From contig OX327696.1 of the NCBI GenBank assembly GCA_946807835.1, forward strand, positions 9,498,501-9,562,500: a DNA stretch of 64,000 bases, read 5' to 3'. The stretch is from Ailanthus altissimus. Lineage: Eukaryota > Streptophyta > Magnoliopsida > Sapindales > Simaroubaceae. Positions 23,894-35,909 of this stretch are shown here, one piece after another; the first letter of the stretch is position 1; every line of letters begins with the position of its first letter. Both the position numbers and the translations under genes were made by a program. Under the pieces are notes generated by a model. It saw only the letters and a list, made by a program, of their open reading frames with translations, was not told the DNA's origin and did not search any database.

Positions 23894-23898
23894 GCTTT

Positions 23899-26160
23899 AA
23901 GGAAAGCTTAAAAACTATGAAAAGAGAAGTATAGCTTCACATAGAAAATAGAGATTTTCTAAACATCATAGCTGTTAGGAATTTTTTAAGTCACTTCTCC
24001 ATTCTAGTTGAAGCATTATATTGTATAGTTGCTATTTTGTGCCATACATTATTAGGCAAATCATATCACTTTTGTAGTAAACAGAAAGGGTTATCATGAA
24101 TACATTTAGGAATAGTTCCTCATGTATATATGATAAAGATAATGTTTTACTAACTGAGTGTCAGTTAATGTATGAGCATTATATCTTAAATACAATGGGA
24201 AACGTCTAGGCAAACAAAATAAATATGGTTCGAAAACTTTAAATAATAATGAATTGTGGTACATAAAATTAGGTCATATAGCGGTGAAACAACTATCCCG
24301 TCTAGTTAAAGATGGTTAAATATTTGATCTGACTATAGAACCTTAACTAGTTTATAAATCTTGTATTCGAGGGAATATGACCAAATCTTTGTGTATGTGC
24401 TGGACACTGCTCCACTGATTTATTGGAACAAATACATAGTGATGTATGTGCTATAATGAATCATACTGTCATTTGGTGGATTTCGATACTTCATTATCTT
24501 TATCATGATTTGTCACAATACGAGCATGTATTTTTGGAAAACATTGTTGGAAACTTTTGAAGTGCTCAAAGAGTTCTAACTAGAAATAGAGGACCAAACT
24601 CTTATGTATATTCAATGCCTTCGATTAGATCGAGGTAGTTTATATATGAGTAGTAAATTTACAGATTATTTAAAGGAGAATGAGATTCTCGCTCAATATA
24701 GTCCTCTAAGTTCTTCTCAAGACAAAAGTATTTTAGAGAGAAGAAATCAGACTTTATTAGATATTGTCGAATCAATGTTGAGCTTTACCGATCTTCTAGA
24801 ATATCTATAGGATTGTGCTCCAGAAACTATTGTTCACTTATTGAAGAATATTCCATTGAAAGCCATTCCTTCTACTTTATATGAGATATAGACTGGAAGG
24901 AAACAGAGTCTTAAGTATGTTAAGATTTGAGATTGTTTCGCTTATATAAGAGTTACGCAACGGGATAAAATTGCACCCAATCGGTACAAGTATCGATTCA
25001 TATAGTATTCCATGAACCCAATAGAATACCAGTTCTATGATCTAAAGGAACAAAGTATGTTCATTTATCAGAACATGATATTGTTAGAGAAAAATTGTCT
25101 CATAGATCGTGGAGATTATAAAAAGATTAAACTTTATGAAGTCAATCAAGAAATATATGAACCGGCTATGAAACTTTAATCTCAATTGAGTAAAATATTT
25201 TTAACACACTCTCTCCTGTAAGTCATCAAAGGTTATCAAGAGTCATTTATTAGGTATATGTGATACCTGAAAGTGCCTTTGGTATTTTTTTAGTTGAAGA
25301 AAATGATCATTTAACTTATAAAGAAACGATGTTGGACATCGATTTACGAGAATAAAAATATGCCATCATATCTAAATTGACTTTACATATGACAATCAAG
25401 TCTGGGACTTAGTTGTGTTTCCTGTAGGAATAGTTTCTAATTGTTGTAAATGAGTTTTCGCAGTGGAAGCAAGGGCGCAATATGAAGGTAGAGACCTTCA
25501 AAGCCCGATTGATGATAAGGTTACACTTAGAGATCTAGGATTGATTATAAGGAAACCTCTTTCATCGTTAGTCATGCTTAAGTCAATTTGAATTTTATTG
25601 GCTATTACAGTATATTAAGATTTTGAGGTCTGGCAGATAAATGTAAAATGGTTATTTTGGAATGTATATCTCAACTTAGAGATATGCATGGAATAGCTTA
25701 AAAAATTTTGCATTCAGCCTAACTCCTTATTTGATGTGTAAACTGAAGAAGTCCAAATGGTCTTAAGCAGTTTTTTTTCTCTAAAATTAGTATCTTCGTT
25801 TTGATATAGAAATTAAAAAGTTTGGTTTCATAAAAAATGAAGAGAAAGCATATGTATTCAGAAAGGCAGTGGGAGCATAATTGTCTATCTAATTCTCTTT
25901 GTGGATAATATACAAAATATCATAAATGATGTTAGTACGTTATAAGTTAATCAGTTAAGAGTTATCAGAGTAAGAATTTCTCCATAAAAGATTTGGGATA
26001 GGCATCATATATATTAACTATAAAGTGTTATAGAGATAGAGGTAGGAGGCTTATAGGATTATCTCAATCTTCGTATATAGAATAAGTTCTTGAAAGGTAC
26101 ACTTTAATAACTGTGAGACAACTGAGCAACCTTTCAAACATAGTATTCATTTTTCTAGGA
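23899..26160 (+). pseudogene. Copia integrase and RT relic
   Basis: Recognisable pieces are the integrase DDE second-Asp/Glu part (24604-24810: CLRLDRGSLYMSS, then LERRNQTLLDIVESMLSF), the post-integrase region near 24910-25110, and a decayed YVDD box at about 25900 (LFVDN). Stops and frameshifts throughout. Motif wording fits the Tork lineage. Confidence 0.75.
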
Positions 26161-28476
26161 GGTAGGGGTCATTAAGGTATGATAAAATCGGGCCTTAAGT
26201 AGCTCACAAGCATAAAACCTGCTTGGTCGCTTGAATCAGATATAGTTCGAACCACTTAAATACCAGCATTGTACCATTTATGACCGAACCAATCAGAACT
26301 CTAAACATCTATATAACTAAGGCCAAAAAAACACAAGAATACCAAATCGAATAAAGTACCAGACCCACTTAGAAGCCAAACAGGTCCTTGGATTGAACAA
26401 CTTATTTCATAATTAGGTATTACCCCATCTGAACACTCGCTCGGCTTACCAAAGTAAGACTTAAGACTAGCCGTTATCAAGCACATCATAAGGAAGATTA
26501 GCTCAGCAAAAATATTAGAATCTCTCACATAAGAAGACCGAACAAGACCACGCATTATAGAGTGTCGAGCTGAATAGTAGCCAATAACTTGAAAGGGAAA
26601 ATTTGAAAAAGGATAAAGCTTAAGAAGGAAATTAACATTGTTTAAAAGCTAGAGACATAGAAGAATAAGAATTATGGTGCTTTTTGGAAGAAAATTTTCA
26701 AATCACGCCAAGAGATTAGAGGATTAACAAAAAATAATTAGGACTTGCACAAAACTCAGAGAGATTACCTAAACAATCACAAACACCGGTGAAGATAAGT
26801 GATAAGCGTAAATTATATCTATTATTTTCACTCTCTTAACTTAATTAATTGCTCATTTTAATAAGAATATTATGCTTTTTATATGTTTAATTGCTATTTT
26901 ACAGGTTTGGAGTCAATGGAGTAATTGTGGATGAAAATCTAAGAAAAATAAGATAAAACATAAAATGTTACAGTACATCGCTACAGTGCCCTTAGAACAG
27001 TAATGCGTGAACAGTGTTCTGCAAAACAGTATCGGCGCTACAGTGCTATCGCCCCAGTGATGAACAGTGAATAGTGCAATTTTCCTAATCCTCAAAGAAA
27101 TACAACTCTAAGACTCCAATCAATTCCTATATAAAGGCCACTAATTTCAGACCTTAAAGACACACAAATTAAGACTCTTAGAGCCACAACACATTAAAAA
27201 AGAGTAATTTTTAGAGAGAGAAGCAAGGGCAATTCAAGGAAGCAAGAGATTATTGGCGAATCTTTGGCGTATCAACCAACTGTAAATTGACGTCTATATT
27301 GGTTTGCTTTTGGTTGTATCATATTTATTTTATTTTTCAGTCATAATTCTCTTGTTATCATGAGCTAAATTTATTTTCTAGGGTTATTACTTGAACTCAA
27401 TATGTGAGCTTAATTGTTGGATCTTTTTAATATTTATTTGAACTCAATTCTTCATTATTCAAATTATTTGTTCTTTATGCTTCATTATATTTGATCAATA
27501 TTGTGATTGCTTTAGTAATATTTTGATAAACTCGGAAGAGGCATCATTGTATTTAGACCTAGATAATTTGATGCATGATTGTAGAGTAACATTCAATGTT
27601 GCATATGCAAGTTTCGAATTAGGATAGGAATATACCTAATTGGCATGTATGGTTAATAAAACTTATTCTTAATGAATCTTTATTTATTACAAGTACCATA
27701 GGAATATAGGTATTTAGTAAATTAGGATATACTTGCATGACCTTGGAAGAGGCTTGTGAATACATTAGTGTTTTGACCAATAATAAGAATTGAGGGATAT
27801 AAATATTACAAGGATTAATATATTAAAAACATATTGAAGGATAGTAATTAACCATAGGCTTTCTCTATATTACTATTTTTTTTATTTTATTTAAGTTGTA
27901 TCATTTATTTTCTGCACTTTTATTTTATTCAAATTTATTGCAAAATTAAGATTTGATTTTTCTGAATAATTATAAGAAATATATAATTTTAGTACTTGGT
28001 AGAAAATAAAAATTATCCCTGTGGGTTCGACATTCGACTTTATAAGTCCCTTTATTGCTTGCATATGATAGTGTATACTTGCACTTAGTTATAAGATATA
28101 CAAATATCGCATCAATAAGTATAAGCATAAGGAATATTCCAAGAAGACTGATGCTATAAAAAGGTAAGAAAACTATATAGAGGGGACAAAGACAACTTTG
28201 GTATCCAATTCTTCTATTTTGTTCATTTTTTATCCTACAATTTTACTAAAAAACCTATACTTGACTTAAGTATCAGAGAGTCTTCGCTGGAACCTACTTC
28301 GATGAGATCTTAACAATAGTTTTAGTGTTTTGCAGGTGTTTGCAACCATTGTAATAGAAGAGAAGCCCAATGCGATTAAAGCCTCAAGCCTAGTCAAATA
28401 GAGCCAAGGTGCTGATTCTTGCAAAAATATAAATTCAAAGCTAGTTGGCCCGAAAAAATCATTTTTTTGGTCAATA
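26160..28476 (+). repeat. 5' LTR copy of the Tat element (split by a solo LTR)
   Basis: 26160-26799 and 28115-28476 together match 59355-60355. The end reads TTTGGTCAATA against TTTGTCAACA in the 3' copy. Likely truncated at its 5' side. Confidence 0.75.
26800..28114 (+). mobile_element. Solo gypsy LTR (Athila-like) inside the Tat 5' LTR
   Basis: 1,315 bp, TGATAAGC...CGCATCA, with an exact target duplication ATAAG (26795-26799 and 28115-28119). The other Tat LTR shows the empty site (GAAGATAAGCATAAGC near 59978), which proves the insertion. Related to the solo LTR at 22505. Confidence 0.95.
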
Positions 28477-28481
28477 GCTTT

Positions 28482-28501
28482 TAGCGTAACTTATGGGAAT
28501 C
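28482..28501 (+). other. Decayed primer-binding site of the Tat element
   Basis: TAGCGTAACTTATGGGAATC aligns with the usual Tat/Athila-type site TGGCGCC...GTGGGAATC with several changes, mostly transitions. It sits six bases after the LTR end. Confidence 0.5.
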
Positions 28502-28529
28502 ATGACAAAACATCTTTGTCAAAGGCATA

Positions 28530-29895
28530 CCATCGTACTATGGCAGAATAGTCATCTAGAATAGGGTCAGTGTCACCTAACTAACAAATAAGTTGGAAAA
28601 TTCATTGCCAATAAAGTCTAGGAGGAATTACGGAAGTTAAGGGCAGAAAGAGAATAACTAAAGCAGCTTACAGTTGGGTTGATCAGGAATAAGGGAAAAG
28701 AAGGAAGAGAAGAAAGAAACGATGGCAAATACAAACCACGAGCTGTAGAAATGCAGATTCAAAACTGGTTAGGTTGGACAGATAGGACAGAAACCCCATG
28801 GGATCCAGTCGGGATGGTAAGGCATAGCTAGTGCCTCATGAGTGAGAAATGTCACAGGTTAAAGACTCCAATAAGATGATAAGAAGGGAACTGCAGACTA
28901 AGCAACCCAATATTGAAAGGGAGAGAAGATATCCATTAACAATTTGGAGGAGAGGTTAAAGAACTTTTTAGAAGAAAAAGAGAAAAAAGAGTAGCCTCCC
29001 CCAAAAAAGACTGAAAGGGAGAGAAGATCTCCACTAACAGATGAGCTGGGGGATATAGAACTCCCGCATAGGTTCAGATTATTGAGCCTCCCAACTTATC
29101 GGGGAGTTTCAGGCCTCAATCAATATTGCAGGATCAAGGTGAGATCAGATATGTAAGCTTTTCCACATGAATCTAGAAGGACCGGCTTTTCTTTGGTATA
29201 GGAGATTAAAGTAGTAGAGTATTTCCTCTTACCACGAGCTCACTAAAAAATTCTCTCAGCACTTCTGAGGTTCTTGTAAAGTAGCTAAGGATCCGAGGCA
29301 ACTGAAGCAGGTCAAACAGGGGCAGAACGAGAGTCTGAAGGATTATGTTCGGAGATTCCATAAAGAGGTGATATCACTGTGAGCTTTTGACCAGCCCATC
29401 ACCTTAGTGGTTCTTAAGTCAGGGTGAAAGCTAAACAGGTTCTAGTAATACCTATCTGAAAGCAACGTTCCCAACTATGCAGTGATTTATAACAAGGCAC
29501 CAAAGTACATCACTATAGAGGAGGAGGCAGCAAAAAAGTCATTGACCAAACCCCTCCAAAGGCAGGTCTAGCCAAGAGAAAATGAAAGATACGGTGGAAG
29601 AAAAAGGAGGCCATCACCACCCCCCCTCCGAAAGTATCAAATGATGAATAATGACTATCTACCTCAATAAGGGGGAAACTTCTTTAACTAGCGTAACATG
29701 CCCACTATTTGGAGGAATAGTGGGCAGAATAGATCTCACCTACACCATTACCTCAAATGGCTCAGAAGTCCCGAAATCCCTTGGGAACATCAAATAGAGG
29801 AAAATAAGGTAGCTTAGGTGGGAAATTTTCTTTCTTTAGTCGTACCACTAGAGGATATTTATGAGGCCATCAAAGATAGGGGCTATAAAACTTAA
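28530..29895 (+). pseudogene. Tat gag relic
   Basis: Broken frames carry the retrotransposon gag core: a proline/leucine-rich LPTYRGVSG segment, and KQGQNESLKDYVRRFHKEV at about 29300-29380. It stops at about 29890 in a segment like LEDIYEAIKDRG. The nucleocapsid, protease and most of RT that should follow are absent. Confidence 0.7.
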
Positions 29896-30140
29896 TTACT
29901 CATATTTATTGATTTAATTGAACTATTGAATAATTACCTTAAAATTGAATTACCACAAATAACGTAAGTAAACTATTGGTAAAGTTAATGATGTGGAGGT
30001 GGCGGTTGCATAACATGTGCAAATTTTAAATGAAAGAAATAAGAAAATAATTTTCACATTATAAAAACATAAAACATTAAGAAATAATAGGAAAAATTCA
30101 AAAGGACAAATAATAAAATAGTAGAATAATATTTTTTTAC

Positions 30141-32300
30141 CTACTTCGATTTTATCATAAATTCAATATCTTCCAACAATTCTTCTTTCTTCGATCTATT
30201 TAGCAAAAGTAAAGCTCTAATCCAATTTTGTGTGCATATCAAAATCTCAACCATCTTTAGAGTTAATGAGCTACAGAATGAATCTAGAATACGTCCCCCT
30301 GTACTAAAAGCTGACTCAGAGGCCACAGTAGATACAGGAATAGCAAGTATATCCCTAACTATTTGTGCAAACACTGGATACCTCGAAAGCATTTACCTTA
30401 CACCAACTCAAAATATCAAAATGTTGATTTTTGGGATTCTCAACTTTCTCCATCAGGTATCTATCCACTTCATTAGATTCAGTCAAATCTATTTTGTCAT
30501 CTACACACCCTACGAATTTTGCCCAAGGGTCATCATCCCCCATATCAAACTGTATTACGTCTGAATATAAACTTGATGGACCAGACTGCTGTGATTGTGA
30601 CCCATACATGCTAGTGCTACTCCCAACTCCACTCCAAGACCCACCAACACTACTACTTGGCTTACCAACTACTCTACAATACGATGTATTATAGGCTTTG
30701 TAAAGCCTATACAATAATTTTTTACTTATTCTCTTAATGTTTTTGACTTTGGTGGTGTCATCACCATATAAAAATCCAAAATAAAATCTAGCAAATTGCA
30801 TTTTGCATCTTGGATTAAGCACTGTAGCAAGTATCAACAATTTATTTATTTTCTCTATAGATTCCCAATATTTATCATATTTTACCTGCATCTTGCTAGC
30901 CATGATGCATAAAGAGACATCTTCACTCCGACTTAATTTTGCTAAATTGGAATTAATCTTATAAATCTCGCGGAAACAAATGTTAGATGTCACAGACAAT
31001 GAACCACTAAATTTTAACGTGACATCATAAATTTTTTTAAGAAACTTCACAAACCGTTCAGCATTCTCCTAATCCGCAATAATTGATGGCCCACATCTCT
31101 TCTTTCCATTTTATCCTCCAAAAAATAACTCTCATATGACTCATCCTTTTCTGCCATTAGATCAAACACCTTTGCAAATTTTAATGCAGTCGCCAACATC
31201 AAATAAGTGGAATTCCAACTCGTTGGCACATCTAATACCACACTTCCTTTATAATCAATTCTTTCTCTCTCTACAAAACTTTTAAAACTTTGAACTTTTG
31301 CTGTTGAAGATCTCACATATTTCATAGCATTACGTATATAAATAATGCTCTCATGCAAATCCTTTAACCCATCAGTCACAATTAAATTCAAAATATGCAC
31401 ATAACAATGCATATGCATAAACTCACCATTCAATATCAGTGCTTCATCTTTCCAACTCTTTAGTCTCTTCTTAAAATAATTGACAGCAACATCATTGGCA
31501 CTTGCGTTATCAACTGTAATGGTAAACACTTTCTCTATACCCCAATTCAACAAGCAAGATTCAAGTTACTTGTCGATGTCATCCCATAAAGGGGATGACA
31601 TCTTTATGGGATGACATCGAAGAGAAACTTAAAATTTTTCTATGCAACTTTCAATCCGAATCTATGAGGTGGGCAGTAACAACTATATAGATTTGATTAT
31701 AAGCGAAAGTCCAAAGATCAGCTGTCAAGCTCACTCGTTGCCCAGTTACACTAAATAGACTCTTTAACATGGCTTTTTTCTCAGCAAATAGGTATACTAC
31801 GTCTTTGGTTATAGTTCTATGTGACGAAACATCAAATAGAGGACATGCTACCTTGCAAAAATATCGGAACCCATCATTTTCTACAAAACTGAATGACAAT
31901 TCATCTATAATCACCATTTTTACAGCTACATCTCAACATGCTTCTTGACTCCATCCTCTAGGCACAATATTACTAATATTTTCCTCTTTTCCTCCTATGG
32001 GTTCTCTACCAAATATTGTTTGTCTATCATCCAACAATGAACGTGAAACCTTTTTACATACCCGTAAGTGTTTTCGCATACCATTTGTTCCATCTTTATT
32101 TGAATTACATGCATATAATTTTTCACAGTAATTGCACTACGACTTATCCGTTATGTTCTTGCACAGGGTGAAGTGACTCCACACTATTGATCTTGTTCTC
32201 TTCTTAGTATTAGGATGTAGAGGCAATAATACATTTGCATCGTCGACACTGCATTGCTTATCGTCATGAGATCCCCCAATATTCATAATATTTTTTGAAG
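30141..32300 (-). pseudogene. hAT transposase with BED finger (RICESLEEPER-like), recently broken
   Basis: Domains in order on the minus strand: a BED zinc finger (SHFTLCKN, then CNYCEKLYACNS and HLRVCKK, about 32050-32190); an RNase H-like core with catalytic Asp in LTADLWT (about 31720) and in TITVDNASAND (about 31515); the motif HCYVHILNLIV; TSWNSTYLML; and a C-terminal dimerisation domain IPVSTVASESAFSTGGRILD (about 30290-30350). Long open stretches (231 and 168 residues) remain. It is broken by a few frameshifts (near 30390, 31105 and 31600) and stops, one being TGG to TAG at a conserved Trp. The family cuts and pastes DNA with 8-bp target duplications; domesticated relatives regulate plant genes. 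Confidence 0.9.
31573..31620. repeat. Perfect 19-bp inverted repeat inside the transposase gene
   Basis: TCGATGTCATCCCATAAAG (31573-31591) and its exact reverse complement (31602-31620) enclose a 10-base loop, GGGATGACAT, which is itself a partial copy of an arm. It lies where the transposase frame breaks. Confidence 0.95.
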
Positions 32301-32352
32301 TTGAATCACGAATCATCTGTAATATAATAGTATAATAATACACAACGATCAA

Positions 32353-33340
32353 CCAAGATTAATTTAAATCTTTCACACAAAAATAAATCAATGTAACATG
32401 TAAATATTAATCGGAATGCAAACAAAAGTCTTCTTTCCCACAATGCAAGCTACAGAATGTGAAATACATGAAGTTAAATATTCTAGAACCTAAACAATTT
32501 TATAATTTCTCAGGAATTAAATTAATTCTTAAAACATTATAACCATCTAAACAAAAAGCCCTAAAAAACAAACCCTTATCAAGTTATCATACAACATAAC
32601 ATATCACAAAGATTAATTGGTAAAAATTATACTTGAAACTGAAAATTTAACATAGGATTTAAAAATATCATCTTTCTCAATGAACATAGACAGCAGCAAT
32701 GGCGGTAGGTGGTAGGCGGCCGGCGGCGAGTGTGGAAGACGGCAGCAATGGTGATAGGTGACAGTGCAGTATGGCAGATTCAGAACAACAAAATAGCAAC
32801 GACAGTAGAAAAGCAACGCGCGAACTCAAAACATCACCAGTAGAACAACAATGGCAGCAAAACAACACTGATAGAATAGCAATGCGTGGATGCAAAACAG
32901 CATTGACAGAACAGCGGTAGGCCATAACGGAGGTCACGCAGCGGCAGAATGGCGGCAGGCAGTAGTGGCAACAACGATCAAATGGCGGAACATCAACATT
33001 GAAGAATAGTAAATGGCACCGATTTTTGTGAGGGTATTGAAATGAAAATGAAAAATTAGAATTATGAATTCGGATTCTGATATACGATTTTTTTTCTTAT
33101 TAAAACGGCTCCATTTTAACTTTAAGAAAAGGCACCGTTTTGATTACATTATAAAACAAAAAAAAATTGGCTTGGTTCAGGAATGACCCAAACTGAATCG
33201 AGTCCCGTTCCGACTGGACTGGGACAACTGGGACTAACATTTTTCGTCCTGGTTCTGTCTAAGTTTCGGGATTTGTCCATTCTCGACCTAAATTTTTCAG
33301 GTTGAACGGGCCGGGACTGGGCCAAACGCCCACCCACACT
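32353..33340. other. hAT 5' subterminal region
   Basis: No coding motif. From 32690 to 32990 it is rich in GGCGG, GGCAGC and CAACA motifs in a repetitive pattern. 33149-33337 next to the terminus contains repeated GGGAC/GTCCC elements. Such subterminal repeats in hAT elements bind transposase. Confidence 0.5.
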
Positions 33341-33341
33341 A

Positions 33342-35300
33342 CCAATAAATGCTTCAAGTATTTTTAGGTGATAAAAAGGAAAGAGAAAAATTGGACCCTA
33401 GAATGCGAAGAGGCTTTTCAGCGGCTTAAGACTTACCTTTCCGAACCAATTTACTTTGCTGTTCCAGTCCAAGGTGATAAACTCATGCTATATCTGAGAG
33501 TTTTGGATTAGACAGTAAGCTCAGTACTGGTCAAGGAAGAGTAGAGAGTTCAACAACTAGTATATTATATTAACAAGGCCTTTACCAACCTAGAGAGCAG
33601 GTATCCTCATTTCGAGAAGTTGGTTCCTGCTTTAATAGTGCTAGGAAAAAAATTGCGTCCCTACTTTCAGGCCTATATAATCATTGTCCTTACCAATCAG
33701 ACGTTTGTGGCAAATCTTGGACAAACTAGATTTATCAGGTTGATTGGTCAAATGGTCCATAGAACTGAGTAAGTTCGACATACAGTTTAGGCCCTGAACA
33801 ACTATTAAGGAGCAGGCTTAAGCCAATTTCGTAGCTGAATGCATACATAGGGATACAGGAGTTGATGAATAGGATTAGCAAGCTCCTAATAAAAGTGTGA
33901 CATGGGTACTCTAGATAAACAGGGAATCTAACTTGCAAGGATGTGGTGCATGAATAGTCCTTAATAGCCTAAAAGAAGATGAAGTTTATTACGCCATATA
34001 GCTTAGGTTCAAGGCCTCTAATAATAAAGCAGAATATGAGGCTCTCCTAACTAGACTAAGGGTTGTTTAGACACTGGCAGTGAAAGAAGTGCTAGTAAAG
34101 AGCGATTCTCAACTGATTGTGAGTCAGGTGAATGGTAATTTTGAATCTCGGGAAGAGAAAATAGTAGTCTACTTGGCTAAAGTAAAAGTAGAGTTGATCC
34201 CAAAATGTGACAATCGTCGAGTAGATGTCATAGTATGGATGACCTCAAACAAAGAAGCTCGGTCGCCCTTGATAATCCCTGTCAAATTCATTCCAAGCCC
34301 AGTATATGAGAGGAAGAGCAGATCATGCAGATTGACCTGAACCCCAGCTAGATAAATCCAATCTAGGATTACATTCAAAATACAAATCTCCTGATCGATA
34401 AAAATGAAGCCCACAGGTTTAAATATCGAATAGCTAGATACTCGGTGATTGAAGGAGTATTGTACATGCGAGGCTTCTCTCATACCTATATGAGATGTTT
34501 GGGGCCACAGGAAGCAGAGTAGGTTCTCAGAGAAATTTACGAGGGAATTTGCAGTAACTACTCAAGGATAGAAGTACTGGTTCATAAAGTGTTCAGAATT
34601 GGATATTACTGGCCACCGGTCTTCAAGATACCAAAGAGCTAGTTAAACACTGTGATGCTTGCTAGAGATTCGCTGATAAAATACAAGCGCTAACTGAAGA
34701 GTTAACTATGATGGCTGGACCCTAGCCGTTCACTTAATGAGGGCTTGACCTAAAAGGCCCCTTACCCTAAGAAAAAGGATCCTGCAAGTATGTAGTCGTA
34801 GTGGTGGATTACTTCACTAAGTGGATTGAGGTCGAGCCACAATAAAAAATAACCGAGAAGACCTTATGAGATTTTGTATAGAGAAATGTAATGTGCCGGT
34901 ATGGGATTCCTCACACCATCATTACTGATCATAAAAAACAATTCGATAATAATAGTTTCAAGAACTTCTGCAAGTAATTGGAAATACAACTGCTGTTCAT
35001 GTCACCAGCTTATCCTAAAACTAATGGCTAGGTAGAATCCTCTAACAAAGTAGTTAAGAAATTGCTAAATAAAAAGCTAACTAATAGTAATGGAGGATGG
35101 GTAGAAGAACTTCTAGAGGTACTTTGGGCACGACGGACCACAAGCAAGACAACAATTGGCAAAATGCCATTTTTATTGGCTTTTAGCTTTGAAGCACTAA
35201 TTCCCGTCGATATTGAAATCCTGAAACACTAGGTATTGCACTTCTCTAAAGCGTCTAATAACGAACTGATAAGGGGATAGCTAGATTTGATTGAATAGTT
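33342..35300 (+). pseudogene. Tat RNase H and integrase
   Basis: Begins at the RT/RNase H junction (WTLECEEAFQRLKTYL) and continues to RNase H (VLVKSDSQLIVSQVNG at about 34083-34130). The integrase follows, with the three acidic positions in GLDLKGP, IITDHKKQFD and a VESSNK segment. The many stops mostly fall where Gln or Trp is expected. Downstream, coding is lost at about 35300 and the pol C-terminus reappears at 53564. Confidence 0.8.
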
Positions 35301-35309
35301 AAGGGAGAA

Positions 35310-35909
35310 AGAAAAAAAAGAAAGAGAAAGAGTCACTTCAGTTCAATAAAAGTCTTCATTCAATGTTAAAAGACAAATGTATAAAAATTAAAATAAAATG
35401 AGAGAGAATTAATCCATTACAATAAAGTCTTTATTTTCCAAGACAAAAGTCTTTAGGAAACAGTGTTTCTCACTAGGCTTTATTTGTGATATTCATGATT
35501 AAGATCCTAAAATTTAACATTTGACAAGAATGGTGTAACTCTAAACAATTAAATTTTCTGCGTTTGGATCAATTTGATTGTCTGTCCTTTAATATGACCA
35601 TTTCTTGAGCAATTATCTTTTTCCAATTCCATTCGTGAATAACTAGCCTTTTAAATAGTTTTTTACCTGTGAGAATATGGAATTGGGGCTTTTATGTGGA
35701 GAAAATTTTCAAGTCTATATATCTTGTGGTTTGTGATAAGAAAGTTTTGGCTTAGTTCACATATGTTTAATTTTGAAAGTTACAAAATAACCTTGATAGC
35801 AATTGTGATCTTGAATTGATATTTTATTTGAAATGCTTAAATAGTTATTTTTAATTTATTATGTTTGATTTGCTAGGGACTAGGAATAAGCTGGTTGGGG
35901 GGGGGGGGT
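35310..35909 (+). other. Athila-like 3' untranslated region and polypurine tract
   Basis: No ORF. It ends in AAGCTGGTTGGGG followed by more G (12 in a row, 35897-35908), a polypurine tract directly before an LTR start, TTGATAAATAC. This arrangement normally precedes a 3' LTR. Confidence 0.6.

Larger units (their letters stand above)
16012..26160 (+). mobile_element. Decayed Tork/Angela-like copia element, 3' end lost
   Basis: The plus-strand order is 5' LTR (16012-20828, itself interrupted), a primer site, a leader with repeated motifs, and integrase and RT relics up to about 26160, where Tat gypsy sequence begins. The LTR starts TGTTGGAGATGGTGCTTATG, close to the LTR of the element at 42723-52049. 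No internal ORF exceeds about 70 residues. The 3' half of pol and the 3' LTR are missing; they do not reappear after the Tat element, so a deletion or rearrangement is likely. Confidence 0.8.
29896..33341 (-). mobile_element. hAT DNA transposon, left end lost
   Basis: Minus-strand hAT element. Its 5' terminus is at 33341, starting TAGTGTGGGTGGGCGTTTGG on the minus strand, the usual kind of plant hAT end. I could not find a matching inverted end on the left, nor an 8-bp target duplication. Tat coding sequence on the two sides is not contiguous (gag left, RT/RNase H junction right). Insertion followed by a deletion that removed the hAT 3' end and Tat protease-RT would explain this. Confidence 0.75.

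Noticed and set aside
26301..26555. 84-residue minus-strand ORF, with a related frame at 59571-59819
   Set aside because: Both fall in the two Tat LTR copies and owe their similarity to LTR homology; no protein motif.
30232..30694. Plus-strand ORFs of 110 and 87 residues
   Set aside because: They are shadows of the hAT transposase coding on the minus strand.
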